A stretch of DNA of 64,000 nt from Thiosocius sp963719025 (lineage in GTDB: Bacteria > Pseudomonadota > Gammaproteobacteria > Chromatiales > Chromatiaceae), in contig CAVRBK010000053.1 in assembly GCA_963719025.1 (NCBI GenBank), positions 32,721-96,720 of the forward strand, read 5' to 3'. Positions 1 through 9,125 of the stretch are shown piece after piece. Positions within the stretch are counted from its first letter, which is position 1, and each line of letters starts with the position of its first letter. A program made the translations under genes and the position numbers. Under the pieces are notes generated by a model that was given only the letters and a program-made list of their open reading frames with translations, had not been told where the DNA came from and searched no databases.

Positions 1-1
1 G

Positions 2-409
2 TTGCAGAAACGTATCCGTGATTCCGAGAAAGCGACCCAGAACAACCAGCGATTGATCCTGCAGATCGCGGCAAACTATGGCGGCCGTTGGGATATCACC
101 CAGGCGGCGCGCAAGCTCGCCGCCGCCGTTCAGCGCGGTGACCTGGTTCCTGACGATATCGATGAACAGGTATTCGCGCGGGCGACGACCCTTGCCGATC
201 TGCCCGATCCCGACCTGTTCATCCGCACCGGTGGTGATCTTCGGATCAGCAATTTTCTGCTCTGGCATTCCGCCTATACCGAACTCTATTTCACGCCGGT
301 GCTGTGGCCTGATTTCGACGAGGTCGAGTTTGCCAAGGCGCTCGCCGCGTTTGCCGCGCGGCAGCGTCGTTTCGGGCGGACCGGTGCGCAGGTACAGGGC
401 GCCAGCTGA
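2..409 (+). CDS. uppS: Undecaprenyl diphosphate synthase, 3' part (5' end outside window)
   Basis: This is the C-terminal 135 residues of the cis-prenyltransferase that condenses farnesyl diphosphate with isopentenyl diphosphates to make the C55 carrier for peptidoglycan and O-antigen. The family signature DPDLFIRTGGDLRISNF is intact, followed by LLWHSAYTELYF, and NYGGRWDI lies further upstream. E. coli UppS is about 250 residues, so roughly the first 115 lie before position 1. The stop overlaps the cdsA start (TGATG), as in the usual uppS-cdsA-dxr-rseP-bamA order. Identity is secure; only the start is missing. Confidence 0.95.
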   Translation: MQKRIRDSEKATQNNQRLILQIAANYGGRWDITQAARKLAAAVQRGDLVPDDIDEQVFARATTLADLPDPDLFIRTGGDLRISNFLLWHSAYTELYFTPVLWPDFDEVEFAKALAAFAARQRRFGRTGAQVQGAS

Positions 410-1234
410 TGCTATGGCAACGCGTCCTGACGGCGTTGGTGCTGATTCCGCTGGTTGTCGGCGGCATCCTGTACCTGGATACGCCGTACCTGGCCATAGT
501 GCTTGCCCTGGTCTTTCTCATCGGCGCCGACGAGATGGCGCGCCTGTCCAGGCTGACCGCGCCGTGGATGCGCCTTGCCTACGTTGCCGCGGTTGCTGCG
601 GGCCTATGGCTGTCGTGGCGTGGTCTGCGCCCGGCGCACATCGAATCGATCCAGTGGGTCATGACGGCGTGGTGGACCCTGACGACCCTCGCGTTGGTCC
701 TCCGGCGTCGCCAGTTGGCAATTGTTGACGGGATGCGGCCGGCCATCCTGATCCTCGGCGCTCTGGTGCTGCTGACCGCATGGATATCGATCGTTACCCT
801 GCATGCCGCCAGTGCGCGCGGCCCGCTGCTGGTGTTGTGTCTGTTCGTCTTGATCTGGGTCGCCGATTCCGGCGCCTACTTCGCCGGGCGGGCGTTCGGT
901 GAGCGCAAGCTGTCACCCTACGTCAGTCCCGGCAAGACCTGGGCCGGTGCCGGTGGCGCCGTGCTCGGTGCGCATTCTGCGGCCGCGTTGCTGGGCGGCA
1001 GTGGGCTGGTCGGCGATGTGGCGCTGCCGGCACTGATCGCGCTGGGCGTGTTCGTTACGCGTGATTTCGATTGGCGGTGACCTGTGGGAAAGCCGGCTCA
1101 AGCGCGAAGCCGGCATCAAGGACAGCGGCAGCCTGTTGCCGGGGCACGGCGGCGTGCTCGATCGAATCGACAGTCTGTTGGCGGCTGCGCCGGTGTTTGC
1201 GCTGGGCGTCGCGCTGATTGGAGCAGGGGCATGA
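409..1234 (+). CDS. cdsA: Phosphatidate cytidylyltransferase (frame-broken by one surplus base)
   Basis: This inner-membrane enzyme makes CDP-diacylglycerol from phosphatidate and CTP, the branch point of phospholipid synthesis. The first 217 codons show several hydrophobic helices and SPGKTWAGAGGAVLG. At about 1061 the frame breaks in ACG-C-GTG. Removing one base restores VISIGGDLWESRLKREAG and the cytidylyltransferase signature KDSGSLLPGHGGVLDRIDS through to the stop at 1232-1234. The span is 826 nt, that is 275 codons plus one base. The repaired protein has 274 residues, close to E. coli CdsA (285). Its stop overlaps the dxr ATG. The break is judged a sequence error. Confidence 0.9.
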
Positions 1235-2413
1235 AGGGTATCGCGGTGCTGGGATCGACCGGCTCGATCGGCGTCAGCACCCTGGACGTGGTGGGACGGC
1301 ACAGCGACCGGTATCGCGTCGTAGCACTGAGCGCAAACCGTGATGTGCCGGGCATGCTCGCGCAGTGTCGCGAGCATCGCCCGCAACTCGCCGCCATGGC
1401 CGATCCTGACAGCGCGCGCCAACTCGCCGATGCGCTGCGGGCTGCGGGCCTGCCGACCGAGGTGATGGCTGGTCCCGCTGGATTGGAGGCGGTTGCCACC
1501 CACCCGGACGCAGCCGATGTGATGGCGGCCATCGTCGGTGCAGCCGGTATGCTGCCGACACTGGCGGCGGTGCGGCTGGGGCGGCGCGTGTTGCTGGCCA
1601 ACAAAGAGGCGCTGGTGGTTTCGGGGGCGATCTTCATGGCCGAGGCCAAGGCCAGCGGGGCCGAGATCCTGCCGATCGACAGCGAGCACAATGCGGTCTT
1701 CCAGTGCATGCCGCCTGGTTTTGCCGCCGGACTCGATTCGGTAGGGGTCGAGCGGATTCTGCTGACGGCCTCGGGCGGGCCGTTTCGCGATCGCACCATC
1801 GACCAGTTGCATGATGTCACTCCGGAGGAGGCCTGTGCCCATCCCGAACTGGGACATGGGGCGCAAGATCTCGGTCGATTCGGCGACCATGATGAACAAG
1901 GGCCTCGAGGTGATCGAGGCGCGCTGGCTGTTCGATGCCCGGCCGGACCAGATCCAGGTCGTGGTCCATCCGCAGAGCGTGATCCATTCGCTGGTGCAGT
2001 ACGTCGATGGCTCGGTGCTTGCCCAGCTCGGCAACCCGGATATGCGCACGCCGATCGCGCATGCCCTGGCCTGGCCGCAGCGTCACAGCTCCGGGGTTGC
2101 GTCCCTCGATCTGTTCGATATTGCGAGGCTCGACTTCGAGCCACCGGACACGTCGCGCTTTCCCTGTCTGCGACTTGCTTTCGACGCCGTGGCCGCCGGC
2201 GGAACCGCGCCGGCTGTGCTGAATGCGGCGAACGAGGTCGCCGTGGCGCGTTTCCTCGACGGCGCGCTGGGGTTCACCGGGATTGCCGGCGTGGTCGAGA
2301 GCACCCTGGCTGCTTTCGATCACGCCCCGGCAATCGATCTCGATCAGTTGCTGTCGGTCGACCGCGAGGCACGGCGGCTGGCGGAACAACAGCTCCCGGG
2401 AGCGGTCAGATAA
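1231..2413 (+). CDS. dxr: 1-deoxy-D-xylulose 5-phosphate reductoisomerase (one surplus base)
   Basis: This NADPH-dependent enzyme makes 2-C-methyl-D-erythritol 4-phosphate, the committed step of the MEP isoprenoid pathway, which feeds the uppS product. The Rossmann motif GSTGSIGVSTLDVV lies at the N-terminus, followed by NKEALV, LPIDSEHNAVFQC and LTASGGPFR. At about 1844 the frame breaks in CCC-G-AAC. After removal of one base it continues NWDMGRKISVDSATMMNKG, the substrate-binding region, and VLNAANEVAVARFLDG. The 1183 nt equal 394 codons plus one base, giving 393 residues, near the family length. The ATG overlaps the cdsA stop (ATGA). Confidence 0.93.
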
Positions 2414-2417
2414 ACCC

Positions 2418-3782
2418 ATGGAAGACCTGATTTTCAAGATTGCTGCCTTCATCGTCGCCGTTGGCCTGCTGGTGGCCGTGCACGAGTTCGGGCACTTCTG
2501 GGTGGCGCGCCGCCTCGGGGTCAAGGTGCTGCGTTTCTCGATCGGTTTCGGCCGGCCGCTATGGCGGCGGCAGAGCAGTCCGGACGAACCGGAGTACGTG
2601 ATCGCCGCGATCCCGCTCGGCGGCTATGTGAAGATGCTGGATGAGCACGAGGGGCCGGTGCCGCCAGAGGAGGCCCATCGCGCCTTCAATCGCCAGTCAC
2701 TGTGGGTGCGATCGGCGGTTGTCGTCGCCGGTCCGCTGTTCAATTTCCTGTTCGCCATCGCGGCATTCTGGGGCGTGTTGACCCTGGGTGAGACCGGTTT
2801 GCGCCCGATCATCGGGGACGTGACCCCGGGTGGGGTGGCCGCGCGGGCCGAGCTTGCCGTCGGTGACGAAATCTTATCGATCAACGGCCAGGTGACCCCG
2901 ACCTGGTCGCTGGCGATGCAGGAGCTTGCGACCGCCTCGGTCGGGCAGCCGCAACTGCGTATCGTGGTCAGGGATGTCGCCGGTATCGAACGGCAGCGGA
3001 CGATCCCGTCCAGCGAAATTGGTGATCTCGCCGAAACCCGGGATCTGCTGGGTCACATCGGGCTCGCACCAGAGCGGCCGGCCGTGCCGCCGGTGTTCGG
3101 CCGGGTGATTGCTGGCGAGGCGGCCGATCAGGCTGGCCTCACCAGCGGAGACCGCATCGTCTCGGCCGATGGGGCGCCAATCGAGGACTGGAGTGGTTGG
3201 GTCCGCTACGTGCAGGCCCGTCCCGGTGCGGTTATCGACCTGGTGGTCGATCGTGCTGGTGAGCGCCTCGATATTGCCTTGACCCCGGCGCCGCTGGCGC
3301 GCGATGACGAGGTTATCGGCAGGATCGGTGCCTCGAATCAGCCGGTGCCGGGTCTGCTGGAGCGTTACCAGGTGACCCATCGCATGGGCCTGGCGGAGGC
3401 TCTGCCGGCCGCGGTCGGGCGCACTGTGGAGTACTCGGTTCTGACCCTCAAGGTGATGTGGCGGATTGTCACCGGCCAGGCATCCATCCACAATCTCAGC
3501 GGACCGATCACTATCGCCGATGCGGCGGGCAAGACCGCCAGTATCGGTTTCGTCTATTTTCTCAAGTTTCTCGCCATCGTCAGTATCAGCCTGGGTGTGC
3601 TGAACCTGTTGCCGGTGCCGGTGCTGGATGGTGGGCACCTGTTGTATTTTGCGATCGAGGCACTGAAGGGCAGCCCGGTGTCGGAAGCGGTCATGCTGCA
3701 GGGGCAGAAGATCGGCATGGCCCTGCTGCTCGGCCTGATGTCGCTGGCCTTCTATGTCGATATCCTGCGCGCCTTCGGCTGA
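2418..3782 (+). CDS. rseP: RIP zinc metalloprotease, site-2 protease
   Basis: This 454-residue intramembrane protease cuts the anti-sigma factor RseA after DegS and so releases sigma-E during envelope stress. The zinc motif HEFGH sits at residues 22-26 inside the first membrane helix. PDZ-like segments occupy about residues 115-290. The second active-site motif LPVPVLDGG lies at about 397-405 in a late helix. The ATG at 2418 is chosen over the in-frame start at 2223 because it lies 4 nt after the dxr stop and gives the normal N-terminus MEDLIFKIAAF. Its position before bamA is the conserved arrangement. Confidence 0.95.
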   Translation: MEDLIFKIAAFIVAVGLLVAVHEFGHFWVARRLGVKVLRFSIGFGRPLWRRQSSPDEPEYVIAAIPLGGYVKMLDEHEGPVPPEEAHRAFNRQSLWVRSAVVVAGPLFNFLFAIAAFWGVLTLGETGLRPIIGDVTPGGVAARAELAVGDEILSINGQVTPTWSLAMQELATASVGQPQLRIVVRDVAGIERQRTIPSSEIGDLAETRDLLGHIGLAPERPAVPPVFGRVIAGEAADQAGLTSGDRIVSADGAPIEDWSGWVRYVQARPGAVIDLVVDRAGERLDIALTPAPLARDDEVIGRIGASNQPVPGLLERYQVTHRMGLAEALPAAVGRTVEYSVLTLKVMWRIVTGQASIHNLSGPITIADAAGKTASIGFVYFLKFLAIVSISLGVLNLLPVPVLDGGHLLYFAIEALKGSPVSEAVMLQGQKIGMALLLGLMSLAFYVDILRAFG

Positions 3783-3867
3783 GTTGCCGTGGTGGTGAGT
3801 CTATGTTGCACTGCAACGTGATCCGCTTGCCGGCCGCGCCGAGCGGGGTCGTAATCGTTATCCATTC

Positions 3868-3896
3868 TATTTTTGACACCCCTGATACCTTATAAT
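3868..3896 (+). promoter_or_regulatory. Candidate promoter upstream of bamA
   Basis: A perfect TATAAT lies at 3891-3896 within the 186-nt rseP-bamA gap. At 17-bp spacing the -35 would be the weak TATTTT at 3868-3873. A perfect TTGACA lies at 3873-3878 but is only 12 bp away, too close for a standard sigma-70 promoter. No clear sigma-E box was found. It may serve bamA-skp-lpxD. Confidence 0.35.
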
Positions 3897-3968
3897 CGCC
3901 CACTTTGTGACCCAGGCGCTTCCCCGGTGCCGAATTGTCGCGATTATTCGAAAACTGGAGGCAGGTAA

Positions 3969-6257
3969 GTGCGTATGCGGGCAAGACTCTGGTGTGTTCT
4001 CTTATTGCTCGGTTGTGCCACTCAAGTGCTGGCGGAAGGATTCCGTGTCGCGGATATTCGTGTCGAAGGCCTGCAGCGCATAACCGCCGGCACCGTGTTC
4101 AATTACCTGCCGGTCAAACCCGGTGATACGGTCGACTACGACCGTACGTCCGAGATCGTGCGCGAGCTCTACAAGACGGGCTTTTTCAAGGATGTACGAC
4201 TGGAGCAGGTCGGAGACGTCCTGGTCGTGATCGTGACCGAGCGCCCCGCCATCTCCGAGATCAATTTTTCCGGCAACAAGTCGATCGACAGCGATGCGCT
4301 CAAAGAGGGCCTCAAGGATATCGGGCTGGCCGAGGGACGCACCTTCGAGCGCTCGGTGCTCGACCGCATCGAGCAGGAACTGGAACGGCAGTACTTCAAT
4401 CAGGGCCGCTATGCGGTGAAGCTGACCTCGACGGTCACGCCGCTCGAGCGCAACCGGGTATCGATCGATATCGATGTGGTCGAGGGCGAGACGGCGTTGA
4501 TAAAGAAAATCAACATCGTCGGTAACGGCGCCTTCGAGGAAGACGATCTGCTGGACGAGTTCGAATCATCCACCGGCGGCTGGTTGTCCCGCTTCACCCG
4601 CGACAACCAGTATTCGCGCCCGAAGCTGGCCGGCGATCTCGAGGTGTTGCGGTCGTACTATCTTGATCGTGGTTACGTGAATTTCAAGATCGATTCGACC
4701 CAGGTCACGATCACGCCGGACAAGCAGGATATCTACATCACGATCAATATCACCGAGGGTGAGATCTATACGATCAGTGACATCCGTCTGGCCGGTGAGT
4801 TGATCGGGGATGCGGAAGACTATTTCCCGCTGATTCGCCTGCGTCGGGGCGAGCCTTTCGCGCGCAGGGCAGTGGTTGCGAGTAGCGACCGGGTCTCGGG
4901 CCGCTTGTCCAATCTTGGGCACTCGTTCGCCAACGTCAACAGCATTCCCGAAATCGACGAAGAGGCCAAGACGGTTGCGGTGACCTTCTTTGTCGATCCG
5001 GGTAAGCGCGTGTATGTGCGCCGCATCAATATCAGCGGTAACTCGCGTACCCGTGACGAAGTGGTACGGCGGGAGTTTCGGCAGATGGAATCGGCCTGGT
5101 TCTCTGGCCAAAAGCTGAAGCTGTCACGCGAGCGCGCGCAGCGTACCGGCTATTTCAACAGTGTCTCGGTGGAAACCCCCACAGTGCCGGGGTCCGCTGA
5201 CGAGGTCGATATCAACGTCACGGTCGACGAGAAGCCCTCCGGTTCGCTGCTCGCCGGTATCGGGTTCTCGCAATCCGATGGCATTATCGCCAACGCGTCG
5301 ATAACCCAGGACAACTTTGTCGGTACCGGCAAAAAGGTGGCGCTGGCCCTGAAGACCAGTAGCGCGAACCAGCACTACCAGATTTCGTACACCAATCCTT
5401 ACTACACGATCGACGGTATCAGCAGGGGTTTCGATCTCAGCTACCGGGCGACCGATTTCGACGATCTCGATACCGCGGACTACAAGACCGATGACGGTAT
5501 CATCGGGATGACCTTCGGTATTCCACTGAATGAATTCAACCGTTTCAATTTTGGCATCGCCGTGCATCATATCGACTTCACCGTCGGGTCTGTGCCGTCG
5601 GCCGAGGTACTGGCGTTCGAGAACGCGGAGGGCAACACCTTCCTGAACTACGAGGCGACGGTGAGTTGGCGGCATGATTCGCGTGATACCTCGATATTTC
5701 CGAACCGTGGTGCCGTGCAATCCCTGTTCGCTGAGGCCAGTATCCCCGGCAGCGACCTGCTGTACTACAAGCTCTCCTATGAACATCGCCGTTACTGGCC
5801 GATCGCGAACAATTTCGTCATCTCGCTCAGTGGCGAGGTCGGCTACGGAGATGGCTACAGCGGGTCGACGTCATTGCCCCTCTGGGAAAACTACTTCGGA
5901 GGCGGTCCCGGCAGCGTGCGGGGATTTGCGGCACGATCCATTGGTCCGCGTGATTCGCGTGGTGATTCGCTCGGCGGCAATGCCATGTATGCGGGCAATC
6001 TCGAACTGCTCTTCCCGCCGCCCTTCATGAAGAGCAGTGATTCCGTGAGACTTGCCGCATTCTTCGATGTGGGTAGTGTCCTGGATACCCGGGTATCGGA
6101 TTACTTCGATACCACTGAACTGCGTTACTCGGCCGGTCTGGGCGCTTCGTGGCTGTCGCCCGTCGGCGCCTTGACCCTGAGTTACGCCATACCGATGAAT
6201 TCAGACAACCAGGACGAAAAGGAACAGTTTCAGTTTTCCTTCGGCTCCACGTTCTGA
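3969..6257 (+). CDS. bamA: Outer membrane protein assembly factor BamA
   Basis: This central subunit of the BAM complex folds beta-barrel proteins into the outer membrane. The protein has 762 residues: a signal peptide ending near QVLA-E (about residue 22), five POTRA domains to about residue 420, then a barrel. The VRGF motif of barrel loop 6 (GPGSVRGFAARSIGPRD) is near residue 650, and the chain ends in an aromatic residue (FGSTF), as outer membrane proteins do. GTG 3969 is preferred over ATG 3975 because GGAGG at 3957-3961 is 7 nt upstream of GTG but 13 nt from ATG. It is followed by skp and lpxD, as in E. coli. Confidence 0.96.
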   Translation: MRMRARLWCVLLLLGCATQVLAEGFRVADIRVEGLQRITAGTVFNYLPVKPGDTVDYDRTSEIVRELYKTGFFKDVRLEQVGDVLVVIVTERPAISEINFSGNKSIDSDALKEGLKDIGLAEGRTFERSVLDRIEQELERQYFNQGRYAVKLTSTVTPLERNRVSIDIDVVEGETALIKKINIVGNGAFEEDDLLDEFESSTGGWLSRFTRDNQYSRPKLAGDLEVLRSYYLDRGYVNFKIDSTQVTITPDKQDIYITINITEGEIYTISDIRLAGELIGDAEDYFPLIRLRRGEPFARRAVVASSDRVSGRLSNLGHSFANVNSIPEIDEEAKTVAVTFFVDPGKRVYVRRINISGNSRTRDEVVRREFRQMESAWFSGQKLKLSRERAQRTGYFNSVSVETPTVPGSADEVDINVTVDEKPSGSLLAGIGFSQSDGIIANASITQDNFVGTGKKVALALKTSSANQHYQISYTNPYYTIDGISRGFDLSYRATDFDDLDTADYKTDDGIIGMTFGIPLNEFNRFNFGIAVHHIDFTVGSVPSAEVLAFENAEGNTFLNYEATVSWRHDSRDTSIFPNRGAVQSLFAEASIPGSDLLYYKLSYEHRRYWPIANNFVISLSGEVGYGDGYSGSTSLPLWENYFGGGPGSVRGFAARSIGPRDSRGDSLGGNAMYAGNLELLFPPPFMKSSDSVRLAAFFDVGSVLDTRVSDYFDTTELRYSAGLGASWLSPVGALTLSYAIPMNSDNQDEKEQFQFSFGSTF

Positions 6258-6275
6258 TTGCAGGGGATAAGCGCG

Positions 6276-6791
6276 ATGAAAAGATGGATCCTGTTTTTTG
6301 CGCTGAGCCTGGTGCCGCTGGCCGGGGCGAATGCGGTGGCCGATGTTTCGGTCGCGGTCGTCAACGTCGTCAGATTGCAAAGTGAGGCGCCACAGGTTGC
6401 GCGGGTGCGGGCAAAGATCAAGTCGGAGTTCGCAGCCCGCGAGGCCAAGGCGGTTACCCAGAAAGGCCAGATTACCCAACTCGAGAAAAAGCTGCTCGAG
6501 GGGCGTGCAGATATGAGTGATGCCGAGGCGAAGAGTCTGCAGCGCGATATCCGCTCGCGCACCCTGCGCCTGGAAAACGCCAATGAAGAATTGGACAGTG
6601 ATCGCCGGCTTCGTCTGAGTGAGGAAATGGATCACCTGCGGCGCGTGCTGTCGGAAGTGATAGCCGAGGTGGCCAAGGCCGAGAGCCTGGATATCGTTCT
6701 GGAGAGCGGGGTCACCTGGGCGTCCGAGCGGGCCAATATCACGGACAAGGTATTGCATCGCATGCGCGAGCTTGATGCGGCGGCAAAGTGA
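6276..6791 (+). CDS. skp: Periplasmic chaperone Skp/OmpH
   Basis: This 171-residue periplasmic chaperone keeps unfolded outer membrane proteins soluble on the way to BamA. A signal peptide (MKRWILFFALSLVPLAGANA) is followed by VADVSVAVVNVVRLQSEAP, the first strand of the Skp body. A long charged, heptad-like segment (about residues 45-135) forms the coiled-coil tentacles. The ATG at 6276 is used rather than the upstream 6258 start because it directly begins the signal peptide and follows a purine-rich AGGGGATAA. It lies 18 nt after bamA and 13 nt before lpxD. Confidence 0.9.
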   Translation: MKRWILFFALSLVPLAGANAVADVSVAVVNVVRLQSEAPQVARVRAKIKSEFAAREAKAVTQKGQITQLEKKLLEGRADMSDAEAKSLQRDIRSRTLRLENANEELDSDRRLRLSEEMDHLRRVLSEVIAEVAKAESLDIVLESGVTWASERANITDKVLHRMRELDAAAK

Positions 6792-6804
6792 GCCGGGATA
6801 CGCG

Positions 6805-7848
6805 ATGGGTTTGACCCTTGGGGAATTGTCGCAGATCGCCGGCGCTGAATTGCGCGGTGATCCGGCGCGTGTGATTGATTGCGTCGATACCCTCGAGCAT
6901 GCCGGCAAGGGCGCCATCAGCTTTCTTGCGAATCGTCGTTATCGCCATTTTCTCAGCGCGACCAGGGCCTCTGCGGTGATCCTCTCTGCCGAGGATGCCG
7001 ACGCCTGCCCGGTTGACTGTCTGCTCTCCTCGAACCCCTATCTTGCCCATGCACGGGTGATGACTGCTCTGTATCCCGAGCAGCAGGGCGCACGCGGAAT
7101 CCATCCATCCGCAGTGGTGGAGGCATCAGCGATTATCGCGCCGTCGGCCAGCATCGCTGCCGCCTGTTATATCGGTCCGGGCGTGCGTATCGGAGAGGGC
7201 GTGGTGATCGGGCCGTCCTGTGTCCTGCTCGACAACACCGTGGTCGGGGCGGGAACCCGACTGGTGGCATCGGTGACGCTGGCGTCACAAACCCGGCTCG
7301 GCGAACGCTGCCTGATCCATCCCGGGGCGGTGATTGGCGGGGACGGGTTCGGCCTGGCCAACGACGAGGGGGCATGGTTCAAGGTGCCACAGGTGGGCAG
7401 GACGATTCTCGGTGACGATGTCGAGGTCGGTTCCTGTTCCTCGATCGATCGCGGTGCCATCGGCGATACGGTTATTGCAGACGGGGTGAAGATCGATAGC
7501 CAGGTTCACGTTGCGCACAATGTGCAGATCGGTGAGCACACGGCGATCGCCGGTTGCGCGGCGATCGCGGGCTCGTCGAAGGTCGGGGCTTACTGCACGA
7601 TTGCGGGCGGGGCGGGCGTTACCGGTCATGTCGAACTGGCCGATCATGTGCATATATCGGGTATGACTCCGGTAACTCGTTCGCTCAAGGAACCCGGTCT
7701 GTACACCAGCACGGTGCCGGCAATGGAACACGCTGTATGGCTCAAGAACTTTGCCCGTCTGCGCCACCTGGATGATATGGTTCGCCGGGTAAAAGCACTG
7801 GAGCAGGAGCTTGCGGCGTTGCGTGAGCGGGATGATGCGCGCGGTTGA
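6805..7848 (+). CDS. lpxD: UDP-3-O-acylglucosamine N-acyltransferase
   Basis: The enzyme adds the N-linked hydroxyacyl chain to UDP-3-O-acylglucosamine in the third step of lipid A synthesis, using acyl-ACP. The 347-residue protein has the N-terminal uridine-binding domain (LTLGELSQIAGAELRG; FLANRRYRHFL) and then a left-handed parallel beta-helix of isoleucine-rich hexapeptides. The catalytic-base region is HVAHNVQIGEHTAIAG, followed by the GYCTI-type turns and a C-terminal helix. ATG 6805 is preferred to 6772, which would overlap skp. Next come fabZ, lpxA and lpxB. Confidence 0.95.
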   Translation: MGLTLGELSQIAGAELRGDPARVIDCVDTLEHAGKGAISFLANRRYRHFLSATRASAVILSAEDADACPVDCLLSSNPYLAHARVMTALYPEQQGARGIHPSAVVEASAIIAPSASIAAACYIGPGVRIGEGVVIGPSCVLLDNTVVGAGTRLVASVTLASQTRLGERCLIHPGAVIGGDGFGLANDEGAWFKVPQVGRTILGDDVEVGSCSSIDRGAIGDTVIADGVKIDSQVHVAHNVQIGEHTAIAGCAAIAGSSKVGAYCTIAGGAGVTGHVELADHVHISGMTPVTRSLKEPGLYTSTVPAMEHAVWLKNFARLRHLDDMVRRVKALEQELAALRERDDARG

Positions 7849-7923
7849 TTCAGCCGCGTACCGGTAGACCAGCTCGCCAGAAGCAGACATCAAAAAAGAA
7901 ATTTGGAGGTAGCGTTAGACGCT

Positions 7924-8352
7924 ATGGATATACAGCAGATTCAAAGCCTTTTACCGCATCGATACCCGTTTCTTCTGGTCGATCGGGTCATCGAGAGCGA
8001 GCCGGGCAAGCGTCTGGTCGCAATCAAGAACGTGACAATCAACGAGCCTTTTTTTCAGGGTCATTTCCCCAGCAAGCCGGTCATGCCCGGGGTGCTGCTG
8101 ATCGAGGCAATGGCGCAGGCAACCGGCCTGCTTGCGATGGAAAGCGCGGATGTGCCGAAAGAGGCGATCTATTATCTGGTGGGCGTTGACAAGGCGCGTT
8201 TCAAGCGCCCCGTTGTGCCTGGTGATCAACTTGTTTTCGAGGTTGAGGTATTAAAGAACCGTCGCGAGATCTGGGTGTTTTCTGCGGAAGCCAAGGTCGA
8301 CGGCAGTGTTGTGGCCTCAGCTGAGATCATGTGTACCGCACGGAATCTCTGA
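7924..8352 (+). CDS. fabZ: 3-hydroxyacyl-ACP dehydratase FabZ
   Basis: This hot-dog-fold dehydratase removes water from (3R)-hydroxyacyl-ACP in fatty acid elongation and competes with LpxA/LpxD for the same acyl-ACP. The protein starts MDIQQIQSLLPHRYPFLLVD, with the catalytic His in LLPHRYPF. The catalytic Glu lies in PGVLLIEAMAQATG, preceded by FFQGHFPSKPVMPG. It has 142 residues. GGAGG at 7905-7909 is 14 nt before this ATG. A TTG at 7903 in the same frame would add 7 residues but sits before that site, so ATG is chosen. The 75-nt gap after lpxD is the largest spacing in the lpx run. Confidence 0.94.
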   Translation: MDIQQIQSLLPHRYPFLLVDRVIESEPGKRLVAIKNVTINEPFFQGHFPSKPVMPGVLLIEAMAQATGLLAMESADVPKEAIYYLVGVDKARFKRPVVPGDQLVFEVEVLKNRREIWVFSAEAKVDGSVVASAEIMCTARNL

Positions 8353-8354
8353 AC

Positions 8355-9125
8355 GTGATCGATGCGCGTGCGGCCATCGATCCGGCCGCTGAAATCGACG
8401 AAGGCGTCACGATCGGGCCGTTCGCCGTCATTGGTCCGGGTGTAACGATTGGCAAAGGGACGACGATCGGGCCACACGTTGTCATCCATGGCTCCTGCCG
8501 GATTGGCAAGGATAACCGGATCTACCAGTTTGCCTCGATCGGTGAAGACCCGCAGGACAAGAAGTACGCCGACGAGGAGACCTTCCTCGAGATCGGTGAC
8601 CGCAACCGGATCCGCGAATTCGCCACCATCCACCGGGGTACCGTGCAGGATGAGTCGTTGACCGTGGTCGGCAGCGACAACCTCCTGATGGCCTATTCGC
8701 ATATTGCCCACGATTGCCGTATCGGCAACAACACCATCATGGCGAATGCCTCCTCACTTGGCGGGCATGTCCAGGTGGATGACTGGGCCATTCTTGGTGG
8801 CTTCAGCATTATTCATCAGTTCTGTCGAATAGGACGGCACTGCTTTACCGCCATGGGCAGCGTGGTCAGCAAGGACGTTCCGCCCTACGTGATGGTCGGC
8901 GGTCATCCGGCCAAGCCGCATGGCATCAATAGCGAAGGTCTGCGCCGCCGCCAGTTCGATTCACAGCAGATCGCCGCGATCAAACGCGCCTACCGCACGC
9001 TCTACACGGCCGGTCTTTCGCTTGCCGCAGCGCGTGAGGAGATCGAGAAGGCGGCGCAGAACAGCGACGAGGTGCGGGTGATGGCGGAATTTCTTGCCGG
9101 CAGTGAACGCAGTATCGTGCGGTGA
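8355..9125 (+). CDS. lpxA: UDP-N-acetylglucosamine acyltransferase
   Basis: This first enzyme of lipid A synthesis moves a 3-hydroxyacyl chain from ACP to UDP-GlcNAc. Hexapeptide repeats (IGPFAVIGPGVTIGKGTTIG) form a beta-helix. The catalytic His lies in AYSHIAHDCRIGNN, and GGFSIIHQFCRIGRH follows. GTG at 8355, two bases after the fabZ stop, gives VIDARAAIDPAAEI, which aligns with the usual MIDxxA start. The alternative GTG at 8331 would overlap fabZ. The length is 256 residues (E. coli 262). The stop overlaps the lpxB GTG (GTGA). Confidence 0.94.
   Translation: MIDARAAIDPAAEIDEGVTIGPFAVIGPGVTIGKGTTIGPHVVIHGSCRIGKDNRIYQFASIGEDPQDKKYADEETFLEIGDRNRIREFATIHRGTVQDESLTVVGSDNLLMAYSHIAHDCRIGNNTIMANASSLGGHVQVDDWAILGGFSIIHQFCRIGRHCFTAMGSVVSKDVPPYVMVGGHPAKPHGINSEGLRRRQFDSQQIAAIKRAYRTLYTAGLSLAAAREEIEKAAQNSDEVRVMAEFLAGSERSIVR

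Noticed and set aside
3873..3896. TTGACA/TATAAT as a standard sigma-70 promoter for bamA
   Set aside because: The boxes are only 12 bp apart, outside the working range; a weaker -35 at 17 bp is listed instead.
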